DNA of 17,230 nucleotides from Anaerolineae bacterium (GTDB lineage: Bacteria > Chloroflexota > Anaerolineae > 4572-78 > J111), in the NCBI GenBank assembly GCA_020433835.1, contig JAGRBY010000065.1, positions 1 to 17,230 of the forward strand. The letters run 5' to 3'. The notes under the pieces are model-generated. The model saw nothing but the letters and a program-made list of their open reading frames with translations, was not told the DNA's origin and searched no databases. The position numbers were made by a program, and so were the translations under genes. Positions 1 to 8,519 of this stretch are shown here, piece by piece (position 1 is the first letter of the stretch; the number at the start of each line of letters is the position of its first letter).

Positions 1-31
1 ATGGTAAAGTTAAAGGCTGCATGGCAAGGGT

Positions 32-65
32 TTACGCAGTGATTGTCATCTTTTGAGCTGCGTAA
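32..65. repeat. Reduced copy of the TTACGCA / GTGAC-W-GTCAC repeat family
   Basis: TTACGCA (32-38) and TGCGTAA (59-65) form inverted ends around GTGATTGTCAT (39-49), followed by CTTTTGAG. Read on the minus strand this is the same end structure as in the elements at 3139-3250 and 5533-5653, with a few substitutions (GATGACAATCAC instead of GGTGACAGTCAC). Only one inner core is present, so this is a shortened or decayed copy. It lies downstream of the PAS gene. The remaining bases 1-31 show nothing recognisable. Confidence 0.6.
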
Positions 66-75
66 CGCACAAAAA

Positions 76-126
76 TAACAGCCTCTAAAATTGATCGAAT
101 CCATATTCGTCAAATAGCGGCTGTTA
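76..126 (-). terminator. Possible terminator of the PAS-protein gene
   Basis: TAACAGCC (76-83) and GGCTGTTA (119-126) are exact 8-bp inverted arms. Between them is a small inner hairpin, CGAAT-CCAT-ATTCG. On the minus strand the structure is followed by TTTTTG. It begins about 40 nt past the PAS stop codon. The loop is long (35 nt), so it is a weaker candidate than a compact terminator. Confidence 0.35.
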
Positions 127-165
127 CTTTTGCGGATACTTATTTTTGTAGGAAGTAAAAAGGGC

Positions 166-2892
166 TTAGCTCTCCGGCTGCTTGTATTCAGTAATATCCT
201 GAATGAAGACCTGCACCAAATTGGGGGGAATATAGTTATAGGTGGTGATAAAAAACTTTGTTTCGTCGCGACTGATCAGCTTATAGGTGGCTTCGCGCTT
301 GACGGTTGTTTTTTCGGCATAGCAGCGATGAAAATCGGCCAGAACCTGGGGGCGATCCTTAAACACTTCGCTGGCGGGGCGGCCCATTAAATCGGCAATA
401 CGCCCATGGTTCGCTTTTTCAGCCGCATCGTTATAATCGACCATCACAAAATCATTGCCGGTTCGCTGCCAGGCATAGGTGGGTACAGGAATGCCTTTGT
501 ATTGTGATTTTAAGCGAGCTTTTGACTGGCGCGCCGATTCACCGGCCTTTTGGTGAGCCTCCACTTCGTCTCGAAGCTGTTCGGCTTCCAGTTTCAACGC
601 AGCCAGTTCGGCTTCCATTACCTCTCGTTTTTGTTTTTCCGTCTCTACCAACGATTGACTCTCGGTCAGTTGATTTTCCATCGCTTTTTGATCGGTAATA
701 TCTTGAATATGCACAATAATCAAGTTGGGCGGCAAGTAATTGTAGGTGGTTACAAAAAAGCGTATTTCGCCGGATGTTACCAGTTGATAGGGGGCTTCTC
801 GAACAACCTCGGCCTTGGTTTCATAGCAGTGCTGAAAATCGGCCAGCACTTGAGGCCGGTCGGTAAAAACTTCGGCGGCGGTTTTGCCAAAGAAATCAAC
901 AATTCGGCCCATCGCTTGTGCCGCTGCATCATTAAAATCAACCAATACGAACTCTCCCCCAATCATCTGCCAAGTATAGGTTGGGATGGGAATAGTTCGA
1001 TAATGTTCCCGCAGCCGGTCATCAATACTGCTGGCGATGAGCTTTAAGCGCTCTTCATTTTCCTGGGCCTGTTGCTCAATCTGCTCGCGCTTGGCAATTT
1101 CATAATTGAGCGAATCTTTAAGCTGATCGAGCGCTGATGTATCATCTGCGGTGGTCGCAATTTGATCTCGATAATACGCCAAATCGGCTTCTAGCTTTTT
1201 GTAGCGCGTAATGTTTTCAATATGCACAACAATAAAGTTGGGGGGCACAAAGTTATAGGTCGTAACAAAGTATTTATCTTCGCCGGTGGTTACCAACTGA
1301 TAAGGGCCTTCGCGCTTCACTACCATTTTTTCGCGAGCGCAAACATCAAAATCTTTAAGTACATCAGGCCGATCTTCAAAGATCTTTTGGGCAGTTAAAC
1401 CGACCATATCGGCAATTTTACCGTGACTGTCTTGATTGGCCGCCTCGTTGTAATCAATGAGAATGTAAGTATCGCCCACAATTTCCCAGGAATAGGTCGG
1501 CACGGGAATACCGTGAAATTGGGCACGCAGCCGGGCCTGACTCTGGCGCAGTTCTTGTTCGGCCCGCTTACGCTCGCTGACTTCAAAGCGCAGGGTTTCG
1601 TTTGACGACATTAAATCGTCAATTTGCTCGGTCATCAGCGCCCCCATGCGGCGCTGGGTTTGGAGTGTATCGGTTTCCAGATCTTTCTGGGCGGTAAAGT
1701 TTTCTTTTACAAAAATGAAGTTGGTAACTTGGCCTTTGGGGTTAAACATGGGGATGGCCGTGATCAATTCCCAATACACTTCACCGCTCTTTGTTAAGTT
1801 GTACCACTCGCCGCGCCACTCCTCACCGCTGTTGAGGGTTGACCACATATTTTCAAGCTCGTCTTGCGATTGCCACTCGGTTTCCATGCTGCGCATGTTT
1901 TTACCAACAACGTCTTCATAGCTGTATTCCGTTAGTTCGGTAAACCGAAAGTTAACGTAATTGATAACACCTTTGCGGTCGGTGATCATCATCGCCACCG
2001 GACTTTGTTCTAAGGCTCGCGCCAAGAGGCTAATTTGCCGAACCGCTTTAAGGCGCTCGGTAATATTACGGTTGTAGGAGACAATCTGGCTCAAAGAGCC
2101 ATCCGCATGACGAACAGCCCGATAGCGCCGCCACACAATAATTTTTGAACCATCTTTGCGGATAAGTTCAAGTTCCCCTTCGGCATAGCCTTGTTTTTTG
2201 AGGATCATAAACTTTTTGGCGAACAGTTTTTTACTGTTTTCGGTAGCAAAGGCGGTTGTGTGCCGCCCTATAATCTCGCGACGGCTGTAGCCGATCATCC
2301 GCTGATACGTTTCGTTGCAGTCCGTAATATTGCCCCGGGCATCGAGAATTTCAATGGCGTAAACATCCAAGTTGAAGAAAAGCTGGTTTTGTGCATCCGT
2401 CGATTGATCGCTCTCGACCTGGTGCAGATCATCACCATCACCATCATCATCGTCGTCGGCTGGCTCCGGCTTAGATGCAGCTTGGGCATGCTGTTGCTCG
2501 ATCATTTCTTTGTATCGAATGGCATAGCGGATAACCCGCTTTAGAAGCGCTACATCCATCTGTTCCTTGACCAAAAAATCAACCTCGCCGATCTCCCAAA
2601 AATCGCCGTTCATTTCCTGAGCGGTTGAATCGATCAACAAAACGGGGTAGATATCGGGCTTTTGCTCAGACAATCTCTGCAGAAATTTTAATCCGTCCTG
2701 TCGCTCAAGGGCATAAGAAAAGAAGCAAAGATCGTAGTTGATCGCCGAAAGCTTTGCCCAAGCCGTTTCATAGTCATAGGCATAATCCATCTGGACTTGC
2801 CAAACTTTTATATTATCCAGTAAAGGGCGCAGTTGAGAGAGCGTTTGCTCGCTCTTATCCACGCACAATATTTTTAAATCGCGATGTACCAT
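166..2892 (-). CDS. Multi-PAS signalling protein with degenerate receiver domain and no output kinase
   Basis: Predicted cytosolic sensor of 908 residues. Domains in order: a receiver-like fold (about 4-125), an Asp-rich linker (about 145-157), two ordinary PAS domains (about 170-280 and 292-403), and three closely similar PAS domains (about 461-564, 633-734 and 800-903) joined by charged, probably coiled-coil linkers. In the receiver the phospho-acceptor position reads CFFS, so Ser59 replaces Asp; the acidic pair reads VDKS; the C-terminal Lys of LVK is kept. This suggests a receiver that cannot be phosphorylated normally. No histidine kinase, GGDEF, EAL or HTH domain follows: the protein ends four residues after the last PAS. 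The ATG at 2892 is preferred over an in-frame GTG at 2904, because that GTG overlaps a GGAG Shine-Dalgarno spaced 6 nt from the ATG. PAS ligands and partners are not evident. Confidence 0.9.
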   Translation of the reverse strand: MVHRDLKILCVDKSEQTLSQLRPLLDNIKVWQVQMDYAYDYETAWAKLSAINYDLCFFSYALERQDGLKFLQRLSEQKPDIYPVLLIDSTAQEMNGDFWEIGEVDFLVKEQMDVALLKRVIRYAIRYKEMIEQQHAQAASKPEPADDDDDGDGDDLHQVESDQSTDAQNQLFFNLDVYAIEILDARGNITDCNETYQRMIGYSRREIIGRHTTAFATENSKKLFAKKFMILKKQGYAEGELELIRKDGSKIIVWRRYRAVRHADGSLSQIVSYNRNITERLKAVRQISLLARALEQSPVAMMITDRKGVINYVNFRFTELTEYSYEDVVGKNMRSMETEWQSQDELENMWSTLNSGEEWRGEWYNLTKSGEVYWELITAIPMFNPKGQVTNFIFVKENFTAQKDLETDTLQTQRRMGALMTEQIDDLMSSNETLRFEVSERKRAEQELRQSQARLRAQFHGIPVPTYSWEIVGDTYILIDYNEAANQDSHGKIADMVGLTAQKIFEDRPDVLKDFDVCAREKMVVKREGPYQLVTTGEDKYFVTTYNFVPPNFIVVHIENITRYKKLEADLAYYRDQIATTADDTSALDQLKDSLNYEIAKREQIEQQAQENEERLKLIASSIDDRLREHYRTIPIPTYTWQMIGGEFVLVDFNDAAAQAMGRIVDFFGKTAAEVFTDRPQVLADFQHCYETKAEVVREAPYQLVTSGEIRFFVTTYNYLPPNLIIVHIQDITDQKAMENQLTESQSLVETEKQKREVMEAELAALKLEAEQLRDEVEAHQKAGESARQSKARLKSQYKGIPVPTYAWQRTGNDFVMVDYNDAAEKANHGRIADLMGRPASEVFKDRPQVLADFHRCYAEKTTVKREATYKLISRDETKFFITTYNYIPPNLVQVFIQDITEYKQPES
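184..1512 (-). repeat. Three tandem PAS-domain repeats within the PAS gene
   Basis: Coding repeats at about 1201-1512, 691-996 and 184-495. Each encodes a unit that starts I-P-x-P-T-Y-x-W and continues through DYN(D/E)AA or DFNDAA, G(R/K)I, a DRP(Q/D)VL motif, a conserved Cys in an F-x-x-C or similar context, Y-(Q/K)-L, TTYN and PPN, and ends in ITRYK, ITDQK or ITEYK. All three keep the Cys and the TTYN-x-x-PPN block. They look like internal duplications of one domain that have since diverged. Confidence 0.85.
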
Positions 2893-3138
2893 AAATGACT
2901 CCACAACACCTTACCAGAAGTAGGGGTTTCCTGATTTTACCATAACGTGTTGAAAACAAACACGTGCAGCCATTATTCAACAATTTTTTAATCACACTCA
3001 CATCTATTAAGAAAGTAGAGAGAAGGGTATTGGCCCGTGCAAGTTATAAACGCTCTTCTAAAATTATACCCCCTTCTTAAGTAATTCCCTATTTTTATTG
3101 AGATTGCCAATGATTTCGGCATTTTTCATTTCATAGCA
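2893..3138. promoter_or_regulatory. Upstream region of the PAS gene with an inverted repeat over a possible promoter
   Basis: On the minus strand a TAAAAT -10-like hexamer lies at 2934-2939, about 42 nt before the ATG. The inverted repeat ACGTGTT (2945-2951) / AACACGT (2959-2965) lies across the spacer and -35 region, as an operator would. The hexamer at the ideal -35 position is poor (TGTTTG), so the promoter is uncertain. Bases 2966-3138 are AT-rich and show no further gene or structure. Confidence 0.3.
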
Positions 3139-3250
3139 CTTACGCAGTTCTAAAGGTGACAGTCACTTGAACATCCTAAATCGACCTGTTTGGACTAATC
3201 CAACGCTGATTCATGACCAATAAGTGACTGTCACTTGCCTTTTGCGTAAG
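3139..3250. mobile_element. MITE-like inverted-repeat element, copy B (112 bp)
   Basis: Outer ends CTTACGCA (3139-3146) and TGCGTAAG (3243-3250) are exact inverted repeats. Inner cores are AAGGTGACAGTCACTT (3153-3168) and AAGTGACTGTCACTT (3222-3236). The left end (ends, 3-nt spacer, core) matches the right end of the copy at 5533-5653 read in reverse. The middle, 3169-3221, is not shared between copies. There is no ORF inside. This suits a non-autonomous element mobilised from elsewhere, or a REP/BIME-like palindromic repeat. I cannot name a parent insertion sequence. Confidence 0.65.
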
Positions 3251-3408
3251 TCCTCATTTCAGAACAAAAAGCTGACGGGTTTTCGTAAATTGTGCTCTAT
3301 TCTGGTTATACTGAGAAGATCACCCATAATTTAACGGTGTTTGACTTTTTTGTAGATTGTGATACGGTTCCCTTATTCATTTTACTAATTTTACAGAGGC
3401 TAAAAAGG
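3251..3408 (+). promoter_or_regulatory. Leader region of the MOSC gene
   Basis: AT-rich DNA. A TTGACT hexamer (3341-3346) is followed after 16 nt by a weak TACGGT, and a TATACT lies near 3307, but neither pairs with a good partner hexamer. No confident promoter can be chosen. Confidence 0.2.
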
Positions 3409-3861
3409 ATGAACGTTACCGGCAAACTCGAAGCGATTTGGATCAAACGCATGAAGATGGGGCCGATGGACCCGGTTGATCAGGCTGCCCTCAAAGCCAA
3501 TCGCGGGCTGATTAATAATGCCAATCAGGGCGGCAAGCGGCAAGTAACCATCATTGAAAAAGAAGTCTGGGAAAAATTGATGGCCCTCCTCGGCACCGAT
3601 CTTGAGCCTTCGGCCCGGCGGGCTAATCTGATGGTCAGCGGCATTAATCTGGCCGACAGTCGCCACAAAGTGCTGCAAATAGGCACCTGTCGCATCCGCA
3701 TCTACGGCGAAACCAAACCCTGCGAGCAGATGGACGCAGCCTTTGTCGGCCTGCAAGAGGCCATGCGCGACAATTGGGCCGGCGGTGCTTTTGGCGAAGT
3801 GCTGGACGACGGGCTTATTGCCGTTGGTGATCCGGTTGCCTGGATCGAAGCGGAGGGGTAA
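3409..3861 (+). CDS. Short MOSC-domain protein
   Basis: 150 residues, essentially one MOSC domain (the C-terminal fold of molybdenum-cofactor sulfurases, also found in stand-alone proteins such as YiiM). Supporting features are G-K-L-E-A-I-W near the start, the GKRQVTIIEKEVW strand in the first third, and the block IYGETKPCEQMD containing Cys105, the position of the conserved sulfur-carrying Cys of the family. Family knowledge suggests binding or transfer of sulfur or a metal-sulfur group, or detoxification through molybdenum enzymes; the substrate cannot be told from sequence. The open frame extends 39 codons upstream to 3292, but those codons encode an AT-rich, unfamilylike stretch. The ATG at 3409 has GAGG 9 nt upstream and begins exactly where family similarity begins. 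Single gene, with terminator-like structures downstream. Confidence 0.87.
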   Translation: MNVTGKLEAIWIKRMKMGPMDPVDQAALKANRGLINNANQGGKRQVTIIEKEVWEKLMALLGTDLEPSARRANLMVSGINLADSRHKVLQIGTCRIRIYGETKPCEQMDAAFVGLQEAMRDNWAGGAFGEVLDDGLIAVGDPVAWIEAEG

Positions 3862-3971
3862 GAAATTAAGAGGGTCACCACGTCCCTACAGTGTAGAGTC
3901 AAAGTGCGTCCTGTCAGGCTCAATGCAAATGTTGGCGCTCCGATAGTTTTCACGACCAATGACCGCTCCCT

Positions 3972-4019
3972 TGAAAATCACCGTATGACAAACTTAAGTT
4001 TGTCATACGGTGATTTTCA
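3972..4019. repeat. 48-bp perfect palindrome
   Basis: Bases 3972-3995 are the exact reverse complement of 3996-4019, with no mismatch and no spacer. The centre is AACTTAAGTT. The inner 18 bp (3987-4004) are GACAAACTTAAGTTTGTC, similar in design to the two 18-bp palindromes in the element at 10225-10284. No T-tract follows on either strand, so it is not a standard intrinsic terminator, though as RNA it would form a very stable hairpin after the MOSC gene. Confidence 0.9.
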
Positions 4020-4072
4020 TTGTCGTTGTCGTCTCAAGTTTGACGGTCAGACTCATCTGTAATTAAGCGCAC

Positions 4073-4104
4073 GAGAACTGTCTCTCAGAGCAGTTCTCTT
4101 TTTT
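4073..4104 (+). terminator. Rho-independent terminator between the MOSC and MFS genes
   Basis: GAGAACTG (4073-4080), a 10-nt loop, CAGTTCTC (4091-4098), then TTTTTT (4099-4104). The arms are exact. It lies about 210 nt beyond the MOSC stop and 32 nt before the MFS start, so it either ends the upstream transcript or attenuates transcription into the transporter gene. Confidence 0.8.
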
Positions 4105-4135
4105 ATATCTATAGTTCTCAAACGGGAAAAACCAC

Positions 4136-5407
4136 ATGAGTACATTCAGTACAGCAAAATCAAGCCGACTTGTTCATGCCACACCATTTTTCTATGGCTG
4201 GATCATCCTGGCCGCCGGTACAATTGGCGTTATTATTATGGGGCCAAGCCAAACGTTCACCGTGGGCGTGTTTATCGACTCTTTTATCAACACCTTCGGC
4301 ATTTCGCGAACAACCGTGTCTCTTATTTATGGGTTAGCCACGCTCGGCGGCTCGCTGATGCTGCCGATTACCGGCCGTCTGGTTGATCGCTATGGGCCAA
4401 GCCGGATGATTATTTTGGTGACCCTCGGCCTCGGTCTGGCGATTATTGGCGTAGGATTGTCTCAGAGTATTGTTATGCTGCTACTGGGCTTATTGGCGCT
4501 GCGCTATTTTGGCTTCGGTTCGATGCAGTTGGTAGTCAATAACGCTATCGCCCAGTGGTTTATCCGCCGGCGGGGGATTGTTATGGGCATCGCCGGCCTC
4601 AGTTTAGCCGTCTCGCTCATCATTTACCCGATTCTATCCGAATTTTTGATTCAGCAATTTGGCTGGCGCGGCGCGTGGATCATTTTAGGCCTTTCGGTCT
4701 GGATTATCATGTTGCCCATCGGCTGGTTCTTCTTTCGAGATGCCCCGGAGCAATATGGCCTCCACCCCGACGGCGATGCAGACCTTGATTTTTCATCTCA
4801 AGTCAGCGAAGAAAACTGGACTCTGGCCGAAGCCAGACAAACCGGTGCTTTTTGGATATTTGCCGCCGCCCTATCGATTATGGCCATGATGATGGCCGGT
4901 TTGATGTTTCATCAAATCTCACTCTTTGAAGTACGTGGGTTGAGCCGCGAAACCGGGGTTATGGCCTTCAATGTTATCGCCTTGTTTTCCATTATCGGCA
5001 ATTTGGGCATGGGCCGCCTGCTCGATAAATACTCGGCCCGCCTGCTGTTAAGCAGCGTGTTGTTTTTACTGGCTACCGCCATTTTTGTTGTACAGATCAT
5101 CCAAACTCCGCTCCAAGGCTATATCTATTCGGCAATGATCGGCTTAACCAGCGGCAGCTTCCGCGTGATGGACTCGGTGGTCTGGGCCAAATACTATGGC
5201 CGGCTGAACCTCGGCAGCATCAAAGGCGCAACGATGATCGGCGTCATCGGGGCTACATCGCTTGGCCCCTATCCCTTGGGGCTGAGCTTCGACAGCTTCG
5301 GCAGCTACACTATCGCTCTCAATATTCTTTTGCTGCTCCCGTTAGTCATTGCCATCATAACCTTTTTTATCAAACGCCCGGAGAAACACAATCTTCGCGT
5401 GTCCTGA
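4136..5407 (+). CDS. MFS transporter, monocarboxylate/oxalate:formate-antiporter-like
   Basis: 423 residues, the usual length for a 12-helix major facilitator. The membrane start FYGWIILAAGTIGVIIMGPS, then the loop 2-3 motif A GRLVDRYGPSRM, place it in MFS. The FYGW opening and SFINTFGISRTTVSLIYG are typical of the MCT/OFA-like branch, which moves small carboxylates. A second motif-A-like loop, GRLLDKYSAR, starts the C-terminal half, and a hydrophilic central loop (about residues 205-235) divides the halves. It ends in the basic tail KRPEKHNLRVS. The substrate is not predictable. The ribosome site before the ATG is weak (GGGA, about 8 nt upstream). Flanked by terminators, so probably monocistronic. 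Confidence 0.9.
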   Translation: MSTFSTAKSSRLVHATPFFYGWIILAAGTIGVIIMGPSQTFTVGVFIDSFINTFGISRTTVSLIYGLATLGGSLMLPITGRLVDRYGPSRMIILVTLGLGLAIIGVGLSQSIVMLLLGLLALRYFGFGSMQLVVNNAIAQWFIRRRGIVMGIAGLSLAVSLIIYPILSEFLIQQFGWRGAWIILGLSVWIIMLPIGWFFFRDAPEQYGLHPDGDADLDFSSQVSEENWTLAEARQTGAFWIFAAALSIMAMMMAGLMFHQISLFEVRGLSRETGVMAFNVIALFSIIGNLGMGRLLDKYSARLLLSSVLFLLATAIFVVQIIQTPLQGYIYSAMIGLTSGSFRVMDSVVWAKYYGRLNLGSIKGATMIGVIGATSLGPYPLGLSFDSFGSYTIALNILLLLPLVIAIITFFIKRPEKHNLRVS

Positions 5408-5438
5408 AATTAGCACTCGCTTCGACTTGTTCATAGTT

Positions 5439-5468
5439 GACATTTTGCAACGCATCGATCAAAATGTC
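5439..5468 (+). terminator. Probable terminator of the MFS gene
   Basis: GACATTTTG (5439-5447) and CAAAATGTC (5460-5468) are exact 9-bp arms with a 12-nt loop, starting 32 nt after the stop codon. The downstream CTTTGTTCATTT is T-rich but interrupted, so termination may be inefficient. Confidence 0.5.
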
Positions 5469-5532
5469 CTTTGTTCATTTCCTGAATGTACCGACTTTAA
5501 GCTTGGCCACCAACCGTCTATAAAAATAGGGC

Positions 5533-5653
5533 TTACGCAGTTGGGCGTATCTGGCAAGGTGACAGTCACTTATTCATTGAAAATAAGCGTCCGTTTGGCC
5601 CACATAGCGCGATTTATCGCATCGAAGTGACTGTCACCTTTTGAACTGCGTAA
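5533..5653. mobile_element. MITE-like inverted-repeat element, copy A (121 bp)
   Basis: Exact outer ends TTACGCAGTT (5533-5542) and AACTGCGTAA (5644-5653), and exact inner arms AAGGTGACAGTCACTT (5556-5571) and AAGTGACTGTCACCTT (5625-5640). Each inner arm is itself a palindrome around GTGAC-W-GTCAC. The outer-to-inner spacing is 13 nt on the left and 3 nt on the right; the 3-nt arrangement is the one also found in copy B and the reduced copy at 32-65. It sits 42 bp before the GTG of the LuxR regulator, so it may supply or interrupt its promoter. No transposase is encoded. Confidence 0.75.
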
Positions 5654-5695
5654 CTCATAAAAAATCAAAGCGGTCGACGACAAAGAAACGAAAGC

Positions 5696-8509
5696 GTGCT
5701 CGATACACTGCTCAAAACCAAACTTTATATTCCTCCGGCGCGACCACAGTTGGTTCCGCGTCCGCGTTTAACCCAACAGCTCAATCGGGGCTTGCACCGT
5801 AAATTAACGTTGGTAGCCGCCCCGCCCGGCTTCGGCAAAACTACCCTTATGAGCGAGTGGCAAGCGGCGCTGCCGGACGATGACTGGTCGATGACCTGGG
5901 TTTCCCTGGATGAGCAAGACAACGACCCGGTTCGCTTTTGGAGTTATATCATCACCGCGCTCGATGCCGCCGGCACCGATTTACATGATGATATTCTGCC
6001 CCTGCTGCACACGCCGCAAGCCCCTGAAATCGAAGCGATTCTGATTACGCTCATCAACACGATGACCACCATCGATCATCGCATCATTTTAGTTTTGGAC
6101 GATTATCACGTTATTAACGCCGAGGCCAACCATCAGGCCCTTACATTTTTGCTCGATAACTTGCCGCCCCGGCTGCACGTGGCCATCACCAGCCGCACCG
6201 ACCCACCCCTACCGCTCACCCGGCTGCGGGTGCGCAGCCAACTTACCGAGCTGCGCGACAGCGACCTGCGCTTTACCCCCTCCGAAATCGCCACCTTTCT
6301 CAACCAAATTATGGGGCTAAAGCTGTCACCTGATGATGTTATGGCCCTGGAGACCCGCACCGAAGGCTGGGTAGCCGGCTTGCAGTTGGCGGCGCTTTCT
6401 ATGCAGGGTTATGACGATGTTCAACGCTTCGTGCAGTCCTTCACCGGCAGCCATCGCTTTGTCATCGACTATCTGGCCGAAGAGGTTTTATCGCAGCAGC
6501 CCGATCACATCCGCACCTTCCTACTGCACACGGCCGTTCTCGACCGCCTGTCTGCACCTCTGTGCGATGCCGTTATGAACACGGTCGACGCCGCTAACGG
6601 CCAATCGAACAGCGCCAAACACGTTTCTCATCTCCAACCACCGGCTCATTACCAATCCCCGTCCCAAACCATCCTGCAACATCTTGAATATGCTAACCTG
6701 TTTCTCATCCCGCTCGACGGCGAGCGGCGCTGGTATCGCTATCATCATCTCTTTGCTGATTTCCTCAAAGCCCAGTTGGCGCATACCACCGATGAAGCGC
6801 ACATTGCCGATCTGCATCGCCGGGCCAGCGATTGGTACGCCGACAACGGCCACATTCCGGAAGCGGTTCGCCACGCGCTGATTATCGACGATACCGACCG
6901 GGCAACAAACCTCATGGAACCGGTCGTCATCGATATGCTGGCTAGCGGCGAGGTCAACACCGTGGCCACCTGGCTCGATGCCCTGCCGGACGCATTTATC
7001 CAGACCCGCCCGCGCTTGAGTTTGAGCAAAGCTTGGACGTTAATCGTCACCAACCGCTGGCATGAAATCGATCCTTACATTGGCTACGCTGAAGAAAATC
7101 TCGCCCCATATACCACACAAGACCCGGCTCAACTGCCGGATGAGGTTTTGGGCATGCTGGGCGAAGTGGCAGCGCTCAAAGCCATGCGGGCCAGCAATCA
7201 GGGCGAAATCAAAGAAGCTATCACGCTGTGTCAAGTGGCGCTCAAACAACTGCCGCAAGAAAATCGGGTGGTACGAAGTATCCTGTTATTGGCCTTGGGC
7301 AGCATTTACGTTGATGCCGGCGACTTGGAATTAGCTACCAAAACCTTACTCGAAGCGGTTTCGGTCAGTCAGGCTATCAACGGGTTGGTCATTGCCATGT
7401 CGGCCCTGGCTAACCTGGCAGGTCTGTACCAAGAAAGCGGCAATATTAAGCAAGCGATTGAAATTTTCGAGCAAGCCATTACGTTGTCAACGTCCTCGTT
7501 AGAAGCCGGCCACTACCTACCCAAAACATCTATGCTCAATACCTGGGCCTATCTTGGTTTGGCCGAAATATACTATCAACGTAACGAACTGGATAAGGCC
7601 CAAAGCAACTTGGATAAAGGATTTGAACTGGCGCAGCGCGGTAACTTTTTAGGCGGTAATGTGGTCATAGCTTTTATTGTGCAGACGTTTATAACCCAGG
7701 CTCAAGGCGATAACGACAAAGCACTGGCAACGATAAAGCAAGCCAGAAACGCCCTTGTGCGAGGATTGCCTATTGTTCCCTGGATTGATGCCGTCGAGGC
7801 CTGGCTATGGCTGGTCGGGGGAAATTTAGCCGCTGTTCAGCAGTGGCAGCAACAGTCGGGTTTGCCAATGGCCGATCCGGCCGACTACATCAAGCTGCCC
7901 GGCGAACATACCATCCTGGTTCGTACCTGGCTGGCGCAAAGGCGCTTTGATGAGGCCTTTGCCCTGCTGGAAAATATGCACGCTGCCTTCAAAGCCGAAG
8001 GACGCAACGGCCGGCTGGTAGAAGTGGTTATGCTGCAAGCGCTAACGCTCTACTGCCAGGGCAAAGTCGATCAGGCCCTTATCCCGCTCACGCTGGCACT
8101 CAAGTTAGGACAGCAGGGCGGCTACGTTCGCCTATTTATTGATGAAGGCCTGCCGATGGCCCAGGTACTGACCCTGGCCAAATCGCGCGGCATTGCCCCT
8201 GACGAAGCATATCTCGATACGCTCCTGGCTGCCTTCAAACTGGACAGCTTAGAAATCCCGGCCAAGCTGACCAAAAAAGAAGCACCGGCTTCATCCTTTA
8301 TTATCCAGCCGTTAATCGAACCGTTAAGCGACCGCGAACTGGAAGTACTCGATCTTATTGCCACCGGCCTTTCCAACCAAGAAATCGCCGATAAGCTGAT
8401 CATCGCCGAAGGCACCGTCAAAAAGCATATCCACAACATCTTTGGCAAACTCGGCGTGCGGCGGCGCTCGCAGGCCATCCTCCGCGCTACGGAACTGAAT
8501 TTGTTGTAA
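5696..8509 (+). CDS. MalT-like STAND ATPase / LuxR-family transcriptional regulator
   Basis: 937 residues, typical for large MalT-type regulators. The N-terminus [20 protein letters not shown] is the family signature. Walker A is APPGFGKTT (42-50) and Walker B ILVLDDYH (131-138). The helical middle and TPR-like repeats (about 430-820, for example [25 protein letters not shown] and [17 protein letters not shown] with their repeating pattern) form the usual inducer-sensing part. The C-terminal 64 residues are a LuxR/GerE HTH with [20 protein letters not shown] and [14 protein letters not shown]. Family logic: ligand and ATP binding cause oligomerisation, and the HTH activates target promoters. 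The inducer is unknown. The start is a GTG with no strong Shine-Dalgarno; no better ATG exists before the signature. It is bounded by family repeats on both sides. The targets could be the MFS or reductase genes, but nothing shows this directly. Confidence 0.93.
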   Translation: MLDTLLKTKLYIPPARPQLVPRPRLTQQLNRGLHRKLTLVAAPPGFGKTTLMSEWQAALPDDDWSMTWVSLDEQDNDPVRFWSYIITALDAAGTDLHDDILPLLHTPQAPEIEAILITLINTMTTIDHRIILVLDDYHVINAEANHQALTFLLDNLPPRLHVAITSRTDPPLPLTRLRVRSQLTELRDSDLRFTPSEIATFLNQIMGLKLSPDDVMALETRTEGWVAGLQLAALSMQGYDDVQRFVQSFTGSHRFVIDYLAEEVLSQQPDHIRTFLLHTAVLDRLSAPLCDAVMNTVDAANGQSNSAKHVSHLQPPAHYQSPSQTILQHLEYANLFLIPLDGERRWYRYHHLFADFLKAQLAHTTDEAHIADLHRRASDWYADNGHIPEAVRHALIIDDTDRATNLMEPVVIDMLASGEVNTVATWLDALPDAFIQTRPRLSLSKAWTLIVTNRWHEIDPYIGYAEENLAPYTTQDPAQLPDEVLGMLGEVAALKAMRASNQGEIKEAITLCQVALKQLPQENRVVRSILLLALGSIYVDAGDLELATKTLLEAVSVSQAINGLVIAMSALANLAGLYQESGNIKQAIEIFEQAITLSTSSLEAGHYLPKTSMLNTWAYLGLAEIYYQRNELDKAQSNLDKGFELAQRGNFLGGNVVIAFIVQTFITQAQGDNDKALATIKQARNALVRGLPIVPWIDAVEAWLWLVGGNLAAVQQWQQQSGLPMADPADYIKLPGEHTILVRTWLAQRRFDEAFALLENMHAAFKAEGRNGRLVEVVMLQALTLYCQGKVDQALIPLTLALKLGQQGGYVRLFIDEGLPMAQVLTLAKSRGIAPDEAYLDTLLAAFKLDSLEIPAKLTKKEAPASSFIIQPLIEPLSDRELEVLDLIATGLSNQEIADKLIIAEGTVKKHIHNIFGKLGVRRRSQAILRATELNLL

Positions 8510-8519
8510 GAACTCACCC

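Noticed and set aside
2428..2460. CATCAC/CATCAT microsatellite
   Set aside because: It is the coding sequence of the Asp/Gly-rich linker in the PAS protein, so no separate repeat function is needed.
3127..3260. CATTTC direct repeats flanking element copy B as a target-site duplication
   Set aside because: The hexamers are 6 and 4 nt away from the element ends, and copy A has no equivalent, so the match may be chance.
3292..3408. N-terminal extension of the MOSC protein
   Set aside because: The 39 extra codons are AT-rich, unlike the family, and the ATG at 3409 has its own ribosome site.
5427..5630. 67-codon plus-strand frame before the LuxR gene
   Set aside because: It runs through the MFS terminator and most of the repeat element, has no ribosome site and no recognisable product.
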